Below are positions 43,584 through 52,195 of a stretch of DNA of 64,000 nt, piece by piece; the stretch's first letter is position 1; every line of letters starts with the position of its first letter. Below the pieces are notes generated by a model. The model ran no database searches and was not told where the DNA came from. It was given only the letters and a program-made list of their open reading frames with translations. The stretch lies in assembly GCA_963794955.1 (NCBI GenBank), contig CAWCGF010000013.1, positions 62,001 through 126,000 of the forward strand, read 5' to 3'. A program made the translations under genes and the position numbers. The stretch is from JAFDVL01 sp963794955 (GTDB taxonomy: Bacteria > Acidobacteriota > Blastocatellia > RBC074).

Positions 43584-44501
43584 CTAAGCCTTCGGGTGTG
43601 CCTTATCATACACTTCCATCAACCGATCCGTCGAAACGTGCGTGTACTGCTGCGTCGTCGTCAAGCGCGCGTGGCCAAGCAATTCCTGAATTGTTCTGAG
43701 ATCAGCGCCGGCGTCCAGCAAATGCGTCGCAAAGGAATGTCGCAGCGCGTGCGGGCTGACGTGATGAATTTCCGCGCATTGCTTGCAATATTTGTCGAGC
43801 ATCCGTCCCACTGAGCGGGTCGTGATGCGCGTGCCCTGATAGTTCATAAATACAGCCAGCGGGTCGCGGTCATCAGGATCAGCTTCAATCAACAATTCAC
43901 CGCGCACGCCGAGATAGGATTCGAGCGCAGCTTTCGCGTGATCGCCGAACGGAACCATTCGTTCTTTCCGCCCTTTGCCTTTGACGCGCAGCGTTTGATG
44001 GCTGAAATCAATGTCGGTGAGGTTAAGGCCGACGAGTTCTGACACGCGCACGCCACTGGCATACAACAACTCTAAAATCGCGCGGTCGCGTTTGCCGAGC
44101 ACGGTATCGGTTTCGGGCGTTTCGATAAACTGAATCATCTGCTCAATCGAAAGATGATTCGGCAATTTGCGATCAACACGCGGGCTGGAAACCAGCACTG
44201 CCGGGTTATTTTCCAACACTCCTTCGCGGCAGAGAAAGCGAAAGAACGTGCGCAGGCAAGCGACTTTGCGATGAATAGAGCTTTTCTTTTTCTTCTTTTC
44301 GTACAGTGTTGCCATGTATTCACGGATCGTCAAATTATCTATCCCGTGAATGTCCACCGCGCGGCGTTCGCCTTCTTGATTCGGCGGGGCGATGAAGTCA
44401 TAAAACTGCACCATATCGCTCTCGTAATTGCGCAGCGTGTGTTCCGAGAGATTGCGCTCGTACTTCAGGTGTTTCAGAAAATCATCCAGGTAGTTTTGCA
44501 T
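43584..44501 (-). CDS. xerC: Tyrosine recombinase XerC-like
   Basis: 305 residues. The N-terminal SAM-like core-binding domain (LDDFLKHLKYERNLSEHTLRNYESD) and the catalytic residues are complete: R in ASGVRVSELVGL, K in KGKGRKERMVP, HALRHSFATH, GHARL and the tyrosine in TQQYTHV. It resolves chromosome dimers together with XerD. ATG 44501 has AAGGA eight bases upstream and is preferred over a TTG at 44516. No dif-like site was identified here. It is a housekeeping type rather than an integron or phage integrase. Confidence 0.88.
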   Translation of the reverse strand: MQNYLDDFLKHLKYERNLSEHTLRNYESDMVQFYDFIAPPNQEGERRAVDIHGIDNLTIREYMATLYEKKKKKSSIHRKVACLRTFFRFLCREGVLENNPAVLVSSPRVDRKLPNHLSIEQMIQFIETPETDTVLGKRDRAILELLYASGVRVSELVGLNLTDIDFSHQTLRVKGKGRKERMVPFGDHAKAALESYLGVRGELLIEADPDDRDPLAVFMNYQGTRITTRSVGRMLDKYCKQCAEIHHVSPHALRHSFATHLLDAGADLRTIQELLGHARLTTTQQYTHVSTDRLMEVYDKAHPKA

Positions 44502-44655
44502 ACGCGATTCCTTCAAATCCTCATTCTTTTTCTTCTGCTGCTGGAGGTCACGGACTAATCATCATGATTTTATCGCCTCTGTGACCAGATACGCAAAACC
44601 GGGCGCGATGAACGCGCGAGGAAAGCACTGACAGAAGCAGGAAAATCAGGCGGGC

Positions 44656-45591
44656 TTACAATTCGACGATTTCGCGCAAGGCGTCAGTGAAGGTGGGATA
44701 GCGAAACTCAAAACCACCATCCAACAAGCGACCTGGAACGACACGCCGACTTTTCAAGAGCAATTCCGTTTCCGTGCGCAGAAAAAAGGCACCGACTTCC
44801 AACATCCACTCCGTCGCAGGCAAACCGATGGGCTGACGGCAAACCGCCCGAAATATCCGCATGAACTCGGCATTGAGAAGTGGATGCGGCGACGACAGAT
44901 TAACCGCCCCAACCAACGCCTCGTGCGCCAGAATCCAGGTAATCGCGCGACAGAAATCTTCGGCGTGAATCCAACTGACATATTGGGTGCCTTTGCCCAG
45001 CGTTCCGCCTAACCCCAATTTGACGATGTGGTGAAATGCCTCAAAAACCCCGCCTGCGCCGCGTCCAAACACCATAGCCGCGCGTAGCGCCACTTTGCGT
45101 GTTTGCGGGGTTGGGGCATTGGCGAATGCCTGTTCCCACTGACGGCAAACATCCACAGAAAAACCAGCGCCGAGTTCTCCCGTGGCTTCGTCCATCGCGC
45201 GGTCTTCGGCGTGCCGATAAATCGTCGCGGAACTGGCATTGAGCCACACGGGCGGCGGTACCTCACAACGCGCAATGGCTGCGCCGATGGCTTTGGTTGA
45301 GGTGAGGCGGGAAGCGTAGATGTCTCGCTTGTTGGCTTCGTCGTAACGGCAATTCACTGACCGTCCGGCTAAGTTTATAATCGCCGCTGCGCCTTCAAAT
45401 TCCGCTGCCCAATGGTCTAAAGTTGTGCCATCCCAGCGTACATATTTGACCAGGGCAGAAGCGGGGCGCACTTGTCGTGAAAGAATCACAACCGAAATTT
45501 CCTGGCGGGTAAAATATTGAGCGAGCGTTTGACCAAGATAGCCAGCGCCGCCGGGAATAATAATGGTTGGAGTTTTGATTGCTGAGTTCAT
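44656..45591 (-). CDS. TIGR01777-family NAD-dependent epimerase (SulA/YfcH-like)
   Basis: 311 residues from ATG 45591, with an extended-SDR Rossmann start (IIIPGGAGYLGQTLAQYF), AIINLAGRSVNCRY, and the TIGR01777 C-terminal domain (GRLLDGGFEFRYPTFTDALREIV). The family relates to nucleoside-diphosphate-sugar epimerases and is often involved in cell division or heme-linked processes, but no substrate is established. A TTG at 45612 is a weaker start. Confidence 0.88.
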   Translation of the reverse strand: MNSAIKTPTIIIPGGAGYLGQTLAQYFTRQEISVVILSRQVRPASALVKYVRWDGTTLDHWAAEFEGAAAIINLAGRSVNCRYDEANKRDIYASRLTSTKAIGAAIARCEVPPPVWLNASSATIYRHAEDRAMDEATGELGAGFSVDVCRQWEQAFANAPTPQTRKVALRAAMVFGRGAGGVFEAFHHIVKLGLGGTLGKGTQYVSWIHAEDFCRAITWILAHEALVGAVNLSSPHPLLNAEFMRIFRAVCRQPIGLPATEWMLEVGAFFLRTETELLLKSRRVVPGRLLDGGFEFRYPTFTDALREIVEL

Positions 45592-45779
45592 AGCAATTAT
45601 CTTACGAAACAAGCGTCAAGATTCTTTTTCAGAGCTGTCAAAAATCATTGACGCTTAAATTTATTGTTAACAGTCCGAAATTCATTGGCGTCTTACCGGG
45701 CGAAGGTGAAAATAGGAAGGTGCCAGGAATAACCCCTTGAATTTATGCTTTCTCATATTGATAAAGAACGGCTAACCCC

Positions 45780-46397
45780 ATGTCACTGTTAGCAGACAAT
45801 GTATTCGCGATTGTACCTATGCCAGCCGAACCCAAACCGCCCCAAGCATTAGCGGCTGCCCAATCGGTGAGTAGTGAAAAATTTGACGAGATCCGTTTAG
45901 TGGAGGCGGCCCGCACAGGGGATCGCGCTGCCTTTGCCAAGCTCTATGAGCAGTACGCCCGCATGGTACACGGCATTGTACTCGCCCGCGCGCCCCGCAG
46001 CGAAGCGGATGACTTAGTGCAGGACGTATTCTTTTTTGCCTGGCGCAAGATTCATACGATTCGTGATGCCGCCGCCTTTGGTGGTTGGATCGGAATGATC
46101 GCGCGTAACCGGGCGATGGATTACCACCGGCAAAAAACAGAGACCGAAGAACTAACCGAGAATATGGCAGAAACGATGGCGGAAAAACCCGCGCCCAAAG
46201 CCGAGGCGATAGCCATACTCAACACGATCAAAGCACTGCCGGAAGCCTACCGCGAGACGTTGGTCTTACGATTGGTCGAAGGCATGACCGGGCCGGAGAT
46301 TTCCGTGCGAACCGGGCTAACGCCCGAATCCGTGCGGGTGAATTTGCATCGCGGCATGAAGATGTTACGCGAACGACTGACGGGCTACGCAACATAA
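45780..46397 (+). CDS. ECF sigma factor
   Basis: 205 residues. It has region 2 with the usual acidic patch (SEADDLVQDVFFFAWRKIHTI) and region 4 (LVLRLVEGMTGPEISVRTG, then ESVRVNLHRGMKMLRERL). In contrast to the sigma factor at 18164, the acidic patch is present, so conventional anti-sigma control is more likely. The next gene encodes a protein with one transmembrane helix, in the position of an anti-sigma factor. The start at 45780 has no strong ribosome site. Confidence 0.9.
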   Translation: MSLLADNVFAIVPMPAEPKPPQALAAAQSVSSEKFDEIRLVEAARTGDRAAFAKLYEQYARMVHGIVLARAPRSEADDLVQDVFFFAWRKIHTIRDAAAFGGWIGMIARNRAMDYHRQKTETEELTENMAETMAEKPAPKAEAIAILNTIKALPEAYRETLVLRLVEGMTGPEISVRTGLTPESVRVNLHRGMKMLRERLTGYAT

Positions 46398-46424
46398 AGG
46401 ATTTGAGAGACTGAAGGTGACGCA

Positions 46425-46949
46425 ATGAACGATAAGTATTTATGGGATAAATCAGGCGAGCCGGACGAGGAAATCCAACACCTCGAATCGTTGCTGAGCG
46501 AATTTCGCTATCAACCACGCCCGCTCGTGCTGCCGGAAGCGACGCCCAAACGGATGATTTTTTCTTACCTCAACACGGTATCCTTTCGCTATGCAGCGAT
46601 TGCGGCGGTGGCGTTGCTGGCCCTGGGGCTTGGGCTTTGGCTGCCGCTAGGTCCGACTGACAAGCAACAGCAAATCGTCGAACAGCAAATCATGCCTCCG
46701 GCTCCCAGCAGTACCGACAAGCAAGCACCAGGGGTGGACATCAAACCGCAACCGGAAGTGCAACGTCCACAAATCGTCAAACATAGCGCACCTTCTCCAA
46801 CCCGCACCGGGAAAGCTCACCTGCGAACGGTGAACAAGCAAGCCAAGTTAGAGGGGGAACAAGCCAAAGAGAAAGTTTTATACGCGCTGCAAATTACCAG
46901 TATGCAGCTTGCTGCCATCACGAAGAAAATACAGCCTGAGACGAACTAA
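46425..46949 (+). CDS. Single-pass membrane protein, probable anti-sigma factor
   Basis: 174 residues: a short cytoplasmic N-terminus (MNDKYLWDKSGEPDEEIQHL), one transmembrane helix near residues 55-75 (YAAIAAVALLALGLGLWLPLG) and a Pro/Gln-rich region outside. It starts 27 bp after the sigma gene. The topology fits an anti-sigma factor, but no zinc-binding HxxxCxxC motif is present, so the assignment rests on order and topology. Confidence 0.65.
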   Translation: MNDKYLWDKSGEPDEEIQHLESLLSEFRYQPRPLVLPEATPKRMIFSYLNTVSFRYAAIAAVALLALGLGLWLPLGPTDKQQQIVEQQIMPPAPSSTDKQAPGVDIKPQPEVQRPQIVKHSAPSPTRTGKAHLRTVNKQAKLEGEQAKEKVLYALQITSMQLAAITKKIQPETN

Positions 46950-46968
46950 GACCCAAGCGGAGAGCACC

Positions 46969-47652
46969 ATGAAACACATCATCCTTTTTAATTTTATCTC
47001 CCACATTGCAACTATCGCGCGCCAGTTGTTTTTGCCTGCCTTCATCCTTCTCTGTATTGCAACCGCATCATTCGGGCAGAATAATATCGCGCAAAACCCC
47101 AACTACGCCAAAGCCAAGATTGACATCAGTCATTTGGCCGCCCTGGAAGACAAAGCCGAATCCGTGATTGATGTCACCGTAGATCGTCGCACACTGCGGC
47201 TGGCAGAAAAGTTCTTCAAAGATAGCGATGCCGACGAAAAGAAAATCAAAGAGTTGATTTCCGGCATTGAAGGCATTTGGGTCAAGGTTTTTGAGTTTGA
47301 AAAAGAAGGCGAATATCAACCATCTGATTATCAAATGCTGAAGACTCAACTCGACAACAATCCTAACTGGATCAAACTGGCCGGCGTGCGCAGCAAGAAG
47401 AAAGACATGCTCAATGTCGAGGTTTCGATTATGACGGATGATAAAGATAACATCCTGGGCGTAGCGATCATTGCTGCCGAAAAACAACACCTGGCTGTCA
47501 TCAACATCATCGGCACATTCGATCTGGCCAAGATTCGGGATTTGAGCGGCAAATTTAGTATTCCTGATCTGGAACTTGAAGGCTTGGGCGTCGTAAAGAA
47601 AAAGACGAAGTCACCAGACAAGGAAGAAGACAAAAAACCTGAAAAAAACTAA
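46969..47652 (+). CDS. Secreted DUF4252 protein
   Basis: 227 residues with a signal peptide (LFLPAFILLCIATASFG) and a DUF4252 core (YAKAKIDISHLAALEDKAESVIDVTVD ... LNVEVSIMTDDKDNILGVAII). The C-terminus is a Lys/Glu-rich tail (KKKTKSPDKEEDKKPEKN), likely flexible. It follows the membrane-protein gene by 19 bp and precedes the VWA gene by 42 bp. Its function is unknown. Confidence 0.8.
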   Translation: MKHIILFNFISHIATIARQLFLPAFILLCIATASFGQNNIAQNPNYAKAKIDISHLAALEDKAESVIDVTVDRRTLRLAEKFFKDSDADEKKIKELISGIEGIWVKVFEFEKEGEYQPSDYQMLKTQLDNNPNWIKLAGVRSKKKDMLNVEVSIMTDDKDNILGVAIIAAEKQHLAVINIIGTFDLAKIRDLSGKFSIPDLELEGLGVVKKKTKSPDKEEDKKPEKN

Positions 47653-47694
47653 TCGCCAGTTACGACATAACCCAGTGCAGTAAGCGAGGTAGGT

Positions 47695-49302
47695 ATGAAA
47701 ACAATCGCCCGTTCCATCGTCATCCTCTTAACCTTCACCTTTATCACGGCAGCCGTCGCCGCCAAACCGGATCCCTACAAAAGCGTCGTCAATCATCTAA
47801 AAAAACGTTACAACGCCAAGCAAATGCGCCTGCCCTTCGTTATCGGGCTGGCCAGTTTCGGCGCGCGGATTTATACAAAAGGCGCAGTCAAAGGCTTGAA
47901 GGTAGCGATTTTCAAGGAGCAGAATTTCACCGAAACCATCAAAGACCCCGGCTTTGAATCCGTCTTTCGCACTTTCGATGCCACTTGGACGCCGATGATT
48001 CGCTCCTATTCGCGCAAGCAATTGCAACGAACGTATCTGTACGCTAAAGAAGTTGGCAAGGATTACCAAATCATGGTCACCTCGTTGCAGCCCGACACTG
48101 CGGTTGTCTTGACCGTCAAAATCAATCCAGCCCAACTGGCGAAATTCATTGAGAAACATAACAACGGCGAATCTATTTTGGGTGATTTCGGCTTGGACGG
48201 CATCACGGGCAACCGGAGCAGAACTGTGATTGCCGCAGCGGACAAGGACAAATCTGATGTCGCGCTCTCGAAGTCTGACCCGATTTTTGCGAATGCTGAG
48301 ATAAAACCAACTGATGCGGCGGTGGTCGCAGACGCGCCGAGGGCAATCCAGGTGTCAGCAACTACCCTGGAACCGGCGGATGCGCCGCCGCCCGTAACAA
48401 ATGAAGCGTCCAGCAAAGCCGACATCACGATTGACACCAAGCTCATCAACTTAAACGCGAAAGTGCTGACTTCAGTAGGCAAGCCATTGGTAAATTTGCA
48501 GAAGGAAAACTTCACGCTGTATGAAAACAATGTGAAGCAGGAAATCTCGCATTTCTCCCCCGTCACTGCGCCGGTTGATCTGGTGTTATTGTTGGATTTC
48601 AGCGGCAGCACAGAAAAGAAACAAGGCGTGATAAGAGATGCTGCCAAGAAATTTGTGGATTCACTTGGCCCCAATGATCGCGTCGCCGTTGCCGCCTTTG
48701 CGCGTCGGTTCTATCTCAAAACGACCTTCCTTTCCGACAAAAATCAGCTCAAGAAATTGATTGGCGATTTGAAAGTTCCTTCCAGCGGAACCTCGTATTA
48801 CGACGCGATGTGGAAGGCGATGGATTTATTCAAGGAGTCAAAAGGCGCACGCAATGCCATCGTGGTGCTGACGGATGGCGTGGACAACGTCATCATGGAC
48901 CCGGAAGAATACACGACCAAGCACGAGTTCAGCGAACTTCTAGCGCGCATCTCCGAAGATGAAATCACCATTTACCCGATGTATCTGGATACAGAATATG
49001 AAATGGTCGTCAAACGACACGGCAGCCAGGACAAGCACGAGCATTACACCATCGCGCGCAAGCAACTCTCACAGGTAGCGGAACAATCGGGCGGCTTGCT
49101 GTTTCACGTTGCGCGCATTGAAGACCTCAACGGCGTGTATGATCGCGTCGCGGCGGAACTCAAAACACTCTACAGCATCGCGTATTCGTCCAGCCTGGAT
49201 GATGGTTCACGAACCCAAAAGAAAGAATGGCGGGAAATCAAGCTAACGGTAAATGAGCCAAACGCAAATGCCCGAACTAAACGGGGGTACTATACAAAGT
49301 AA
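47695..49302 (+). CDS. Secreted VWA-domain protein (VWFA-related acidobacterial type)
   Basis: 535 residues. A signal peptide and an N-terminal domain (VNHLKKRYNAKQMRLPFVIGLA; about 25-165) precede a linker and a von Willebrand A domain with the MIDAS motif DFSGS in VDLVLLLDFSGSTEKKQG, plus LTDGVDNVIMD. The region just before the VWA domain (INLNAKVLTSVGKPLVNLQKENFTLYENNVKQEIS) is the usual VWFA-related leader. It is probably a metal-dependent protein-binding module outside the cell. It is the last gene of the sigma operon starting at 45780. Confidence 0.87.
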   Translation: MKTIARSIVILLTFTFITAAVAAKPDPYKSVVNHLKKRYNAKQMRLPFVIGLASFGARIYTKGAVKGLKVAIFKEQNFTETIKDPGFESVFRTFDATWTPMIRSYSRKQLQRTYLYAKEVGKDYQIMVTSLQPDTAVVLTVKINPAQLAKFIEKHNNGESILGDFGLDGITGNRSRTVIAAADKDKSDVALSKSDPIFANAEIKPTDAAVVADAPRAIQVSATTLEPADAPPPVTNEASSKADITIDTKLINLNAKVLTSVGKPLVNLQKENFTLYENNVKQEISHFSPVTAPVDLVLLLDFSGSTEKKQGVIRDAAKKFVDSLGPNDRVAVAAFARRFYLKTTFLSDKNQLKKLIGDLKVPSSGTSYYDAMWKAMDLFKESKGARNAIVVLTDGVDNVIMDPEEYTTKHEFSELLARISEDEITIYPMYLDTEYEMVVKRHGSQDKHEHYTIARKQLSQVAEQSGGLLFHVARIEDLNGVYDRVAAELKTLYSIAYSSSLDDGSRTQKKEWREIKLTVNEPNANARTKRGYYTK

Positions 49303-49643
49303 GTCAGATCAATGCAGTGCCCTCGCTTGAAAAAAAAGACCTGCTGAAGACCTGCTGCACCCGCTACTCCGGCAAAGGCCACCAACTTCGGACTCCTCTG
49401 GGTTGGGGCAACTTGCCGTAAAGCCTCACACCTAAAAGCGCCGCGAATAAGTAATGCCTCCGCCTCAATTGTAAATTCTTCCAATCAAGACCTGCTTCAC
49501 TGGACATCATCAAAGCGATAACACTAAGATGAGGAAGTCATAAACTGCGCTCATTCTGAGCAGAGAATTCGGATTCCACAATCCAGGCTTGCAATTATCA
49601 CAAACTCGACGCTACTGCAGTATCTAAGCTACAAGGAGCCAAT
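49303..49643. other. Gene-free stretch, no feature recognised
   Basis: 341 bp between the VWA gene and the next secreted protein gene. I see a local direct repeat (AAGACCTGCTGAAGACCTGC) near 49340 but no convincing gene or hairpin. The last bases (AAGGAG) are the ribosome site of the gene at 49644. Confidence 0.5.
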
Positions 49644-50573
49644 ATGTCCAGATTGATTACCGCGATATTACTTATGAGCACTTGCGTTACGCTGGCATTA
49701 GCCCAGGAAAATTCGGCTAAAGCAGAGGCCGAACACTTGCTAACACAGGCTCGTGCGGCAATTGGGCCGGAAGCCAAACTGAAAGCTATTAATAGCCTCT
49801 CTGTCATCGGCCCGACACGCCGGATGTTAGGCGATGTGCCGCTGGAGAGTGATGTTGAATACCTTGTCTTATTGCCCGATCACTTCCACCGTAACGAAGT
49901 ACGACATCCCTTTACGACGGTTGCGGTGGTTGACGACGACCAAACTACTTATAAACGCATTCCGACGGATACGATGTTAGGCAATAACTTGTCCTCGCTA
50001 GTACCGAACGACCCGCATATACAAGTCCGTCGTCAGGCCGCGCAACGCAATGAGTTTTCGCGCTTCATGCTGGGCTGGTTCCTAACTTCGCCATCCTATA
50101 ATCCCGTCGAATACAGCTATGCCGGAGAAACGACTGAAGAGGGGAAAGCAATGAAAATGATTGATGTCAAAGGTCAGGGGAATTTTAAAGTACGCTTATT
50201 TCTTGATCAGAAATCTCATCAGATTCAGATGATCACCTTTCGAGGCCGCAAGCTATCCGAAATTCTCACTGGCATGCGAAACGCTCCTGAGATTGCACAG
50301 CTATCGCAACAGGATGAAAGCAAGCTGACACCGGAACAAAAACAGGAGCGGCAGGCTAAAATTAATAGCTGGCGCAAAGAGTTTCAGGAAGCTGTGGCAA
50401 AAGCTCCGGCGGTGGAAATTCGCTGGGCTTTCGGGAAATTTAAAAAAGTGGATGGACTGAATCTCCCACACTATCTGGCCAGATATGAAGATGGGGCGAA
50501 GTTCGAAGAATGGGAAATCAATCAGTTCAAAATCAATCCAAAACTATCGCCCGCAGCCTTTGAGAATAAATAA
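49644..50573 (+). CDS. Secreted protein of unknown function, LolA-like fold possible
   Basis: 309 residues with a signal peptide (LITAILLMSTCVTLALAQ) behind AAGGAG. A repeated pattern of alternating strands (VEYLVLLPDHFHRNEVRHPF ... FKVRLFLDQKSHQIQMITFRG ... VEIRWAFGKFKKVDGLNLPHYLARYEDG) resembles lipoprotein-carrier-type beta barrels seen in acidobacterial secreted proteins. No catalytic motif is visible. It runs convergently toward the sulfatase gene. Confidence 0.65.
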   Translation: MSRLITAILLMSTCVTLALAQENSAKAEAEHLLTQARAAIGPEAKLKAINSLSVIGPTRRMLGDVPLESDVEYLVLLPDHFHRNEVRHPFTTVAVVDDDQTTYKRIPTDTMLGNNLSSLVPNDPHIQVRRQAAQRNEFSRFMLGWFLTSPSYNPVEYSYAGETTEEGKAMKMIDVKGQGNFKVRLFLDQKSHQIQMITFRGRKLSEILTGMRNAPEIAQLSQQDESKLTPEQKQERQAKINSWRKEFQEAVAKAPAVEIRWAFGKFKKVDGLNLPHYLARYEDGAKFEEWEINQFKINPKLSPAAFENK

Positions 50574-50610
50574 ACACGATTTCGGGGCGGAAGTCATGAA
50601 GACGACAGGG

Positions 50611-52099
50611 CTATCGCTCCAAATCTTCTTTGCGAATTGGTTTCCCTTCCCACAGCCACACGCCGTTTTCCTTCACCAATAATCGAGCGGCGCTGCCGGC
50701 AACTGGCGGCAAATTCACTTTCGGCAACCAGCGCGCATGTGCGCGCATGACTTTAGCGTAGCGTTTATCTTGCGCCAGATTCGTCCATTCATTCGGATCG
50801 CTTTTGTGATCGTACAATTCCTCTGAACCATCAGCATAGCGAATATACCGCCACCGTTTGGAGCGCACAGTGTGATTGTCCTGATTGTGCGTCGTGATCG
50901 CAGGCCATTGCCTAGCCGCATTGGGGTTTTGCAGGAGCTTAACCAGACTGTGCCCTTCCACCCCAGCCTTTGCTGGCAAGCCGCTGAGTTCAGCGAAGGT
51001 TGGATAGAAATCCAGCAACTCGACGGGTTGTTCGCAACGCGCATTCGCCTTGATGCCCGGCCCGGCGAAAATCAGCGGCACGCGGGTTGATCGTTCCCAT
51101 AACGTATTCTTGCCCGTAATTCCCTTTTCGCCCAAATGCCAGCCGTGATCCGACCAGAAAACGATGATCGTGTTATCGGCCCTGCCACTCGCCTCCAACG
51201 CATCCAGTACACGCCCGACCTGACTGTCCATAAAGCTGATCGTCGCCAGATAAGCGCGCACCAGTGGACGCCATTGGTGATGCGCTTCGAGCCATGATAG
51301 GCGCGGTTCCGGCAACTTCCAATGCAGGTTCCAGGCAAATTCCGGCACATCATCGCGGTCATTCGCTTTGACGGGCGGCATAATCAACGTTTCTTCAGGA
51401 TACAGATCAAACCACTTTTGCGAAGCGAAGCACGGCACGTGCGGCAGGCGAAAGCCGACACCCAGGAAAAATGGTTTGTCAGACCTGGCCGTCTGTAGAT
51501 ATTGAATCGCCGATGAAGCGATCTTCCAATCTCCTTGCTCCTCGTCACGCACCGGGAAAATCCCCCAATCCACCGCCTTCATCGCATCTGGTGTGTTGAC
51601 GAACTTGGTCGCCGGATAGGGCATTGGCGCCGGGATTGCCCCAAGCCTGGAACTCTTTCTCGCGTTCATTTGGCTTGATCGAACCATCGTGATAGATCTT
51701 GCCTGCGCTAAAGGTCGCATAGCCATTCGCTGCCAAATACTGTGGCAACATTACGTGATCTTTCAAGGCAGGCACCGCCCGGACGCCCGGTTGTAAGGTG
51801 TACAACCCCGTTGTCGAAGGTCGTAACCCCGAGAAGATACTTGACCGCGAAGGATTGCAAAGTGGAGCTTGTATATGCGCATTAGTGAAGGTCATTCCTC
51901 GTTTGGCCAAACGATCAATGTTTGGGGTTTTGACTTGCGGATGACCTTTGAGCGGGCCGACCCAATCATTCAAATCGTCAACCGCGATGAAAAGATAGTT
52001 CGGTTTGTTTTTTTGGGTTTTCGGGATGGCGGCAGTTGTCAGGCTACTGCAATGCCAGCAAAAGAACAGGCTTAATAGCAAAATTATTGTTCGTTTCAT
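50611..52099 (-). CDS. Secreted S1-family sulfatase, iduronate-2-sulfatase-like (one frameshift)
   Basis: Starts at 52099 with a signal peptide. D41/D42 (AVDDLNDW) bind calcium, and the formylglycine-type cysteine C81 sits in PLCNPSRSS. SAGKIYHDG, GFRLPHVPC and SDHGWHLGEKG follow. The frame shifts by one extra base at about 51615-51640, between the KEFQAWGNPG segment and YPATKFVNTPD. The joined protein is about 495 residues, typical of the family. It would hydrolyse sulfate esters on glycans and needs a formylglycine-generating enzyme, not seen here. It heads the minus-strand glycan locus with the symporter gene. Confidence 0.87.
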
Positions 52100-52113
52100 A
52101 TTCCTGGTAAAAG

Positions 52114-52190
52114 TAGAGCAAACTGATGGTTTGCTTGTCTTCTCAGCACACAAGTAAAGGATCAAGGAGGCAAACTGACGGTTTGCTCGA
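52114..52190. repeat. AGCAAACT double-hairpin element near the sulfatase start
   Basis: GAGCAAACTGATGGTTTGCT and GGCAAACTGACGGTTTGCTC are each short inverted repeats. Together they form a larger palindrome of about 77 bp between the symporter and sulfatase genes. The core is shared with the arms at 14634-14754. Confidence 0.7.
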
Positions 52191-52195
52191 CAACA

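Noticed and set aside
43584..44501. Tyrosine recombinase as sign of an integrative element
   Set aside because: The protein has XerC features throughout, with no att-like repeats, tRNA or phage genes nearby.
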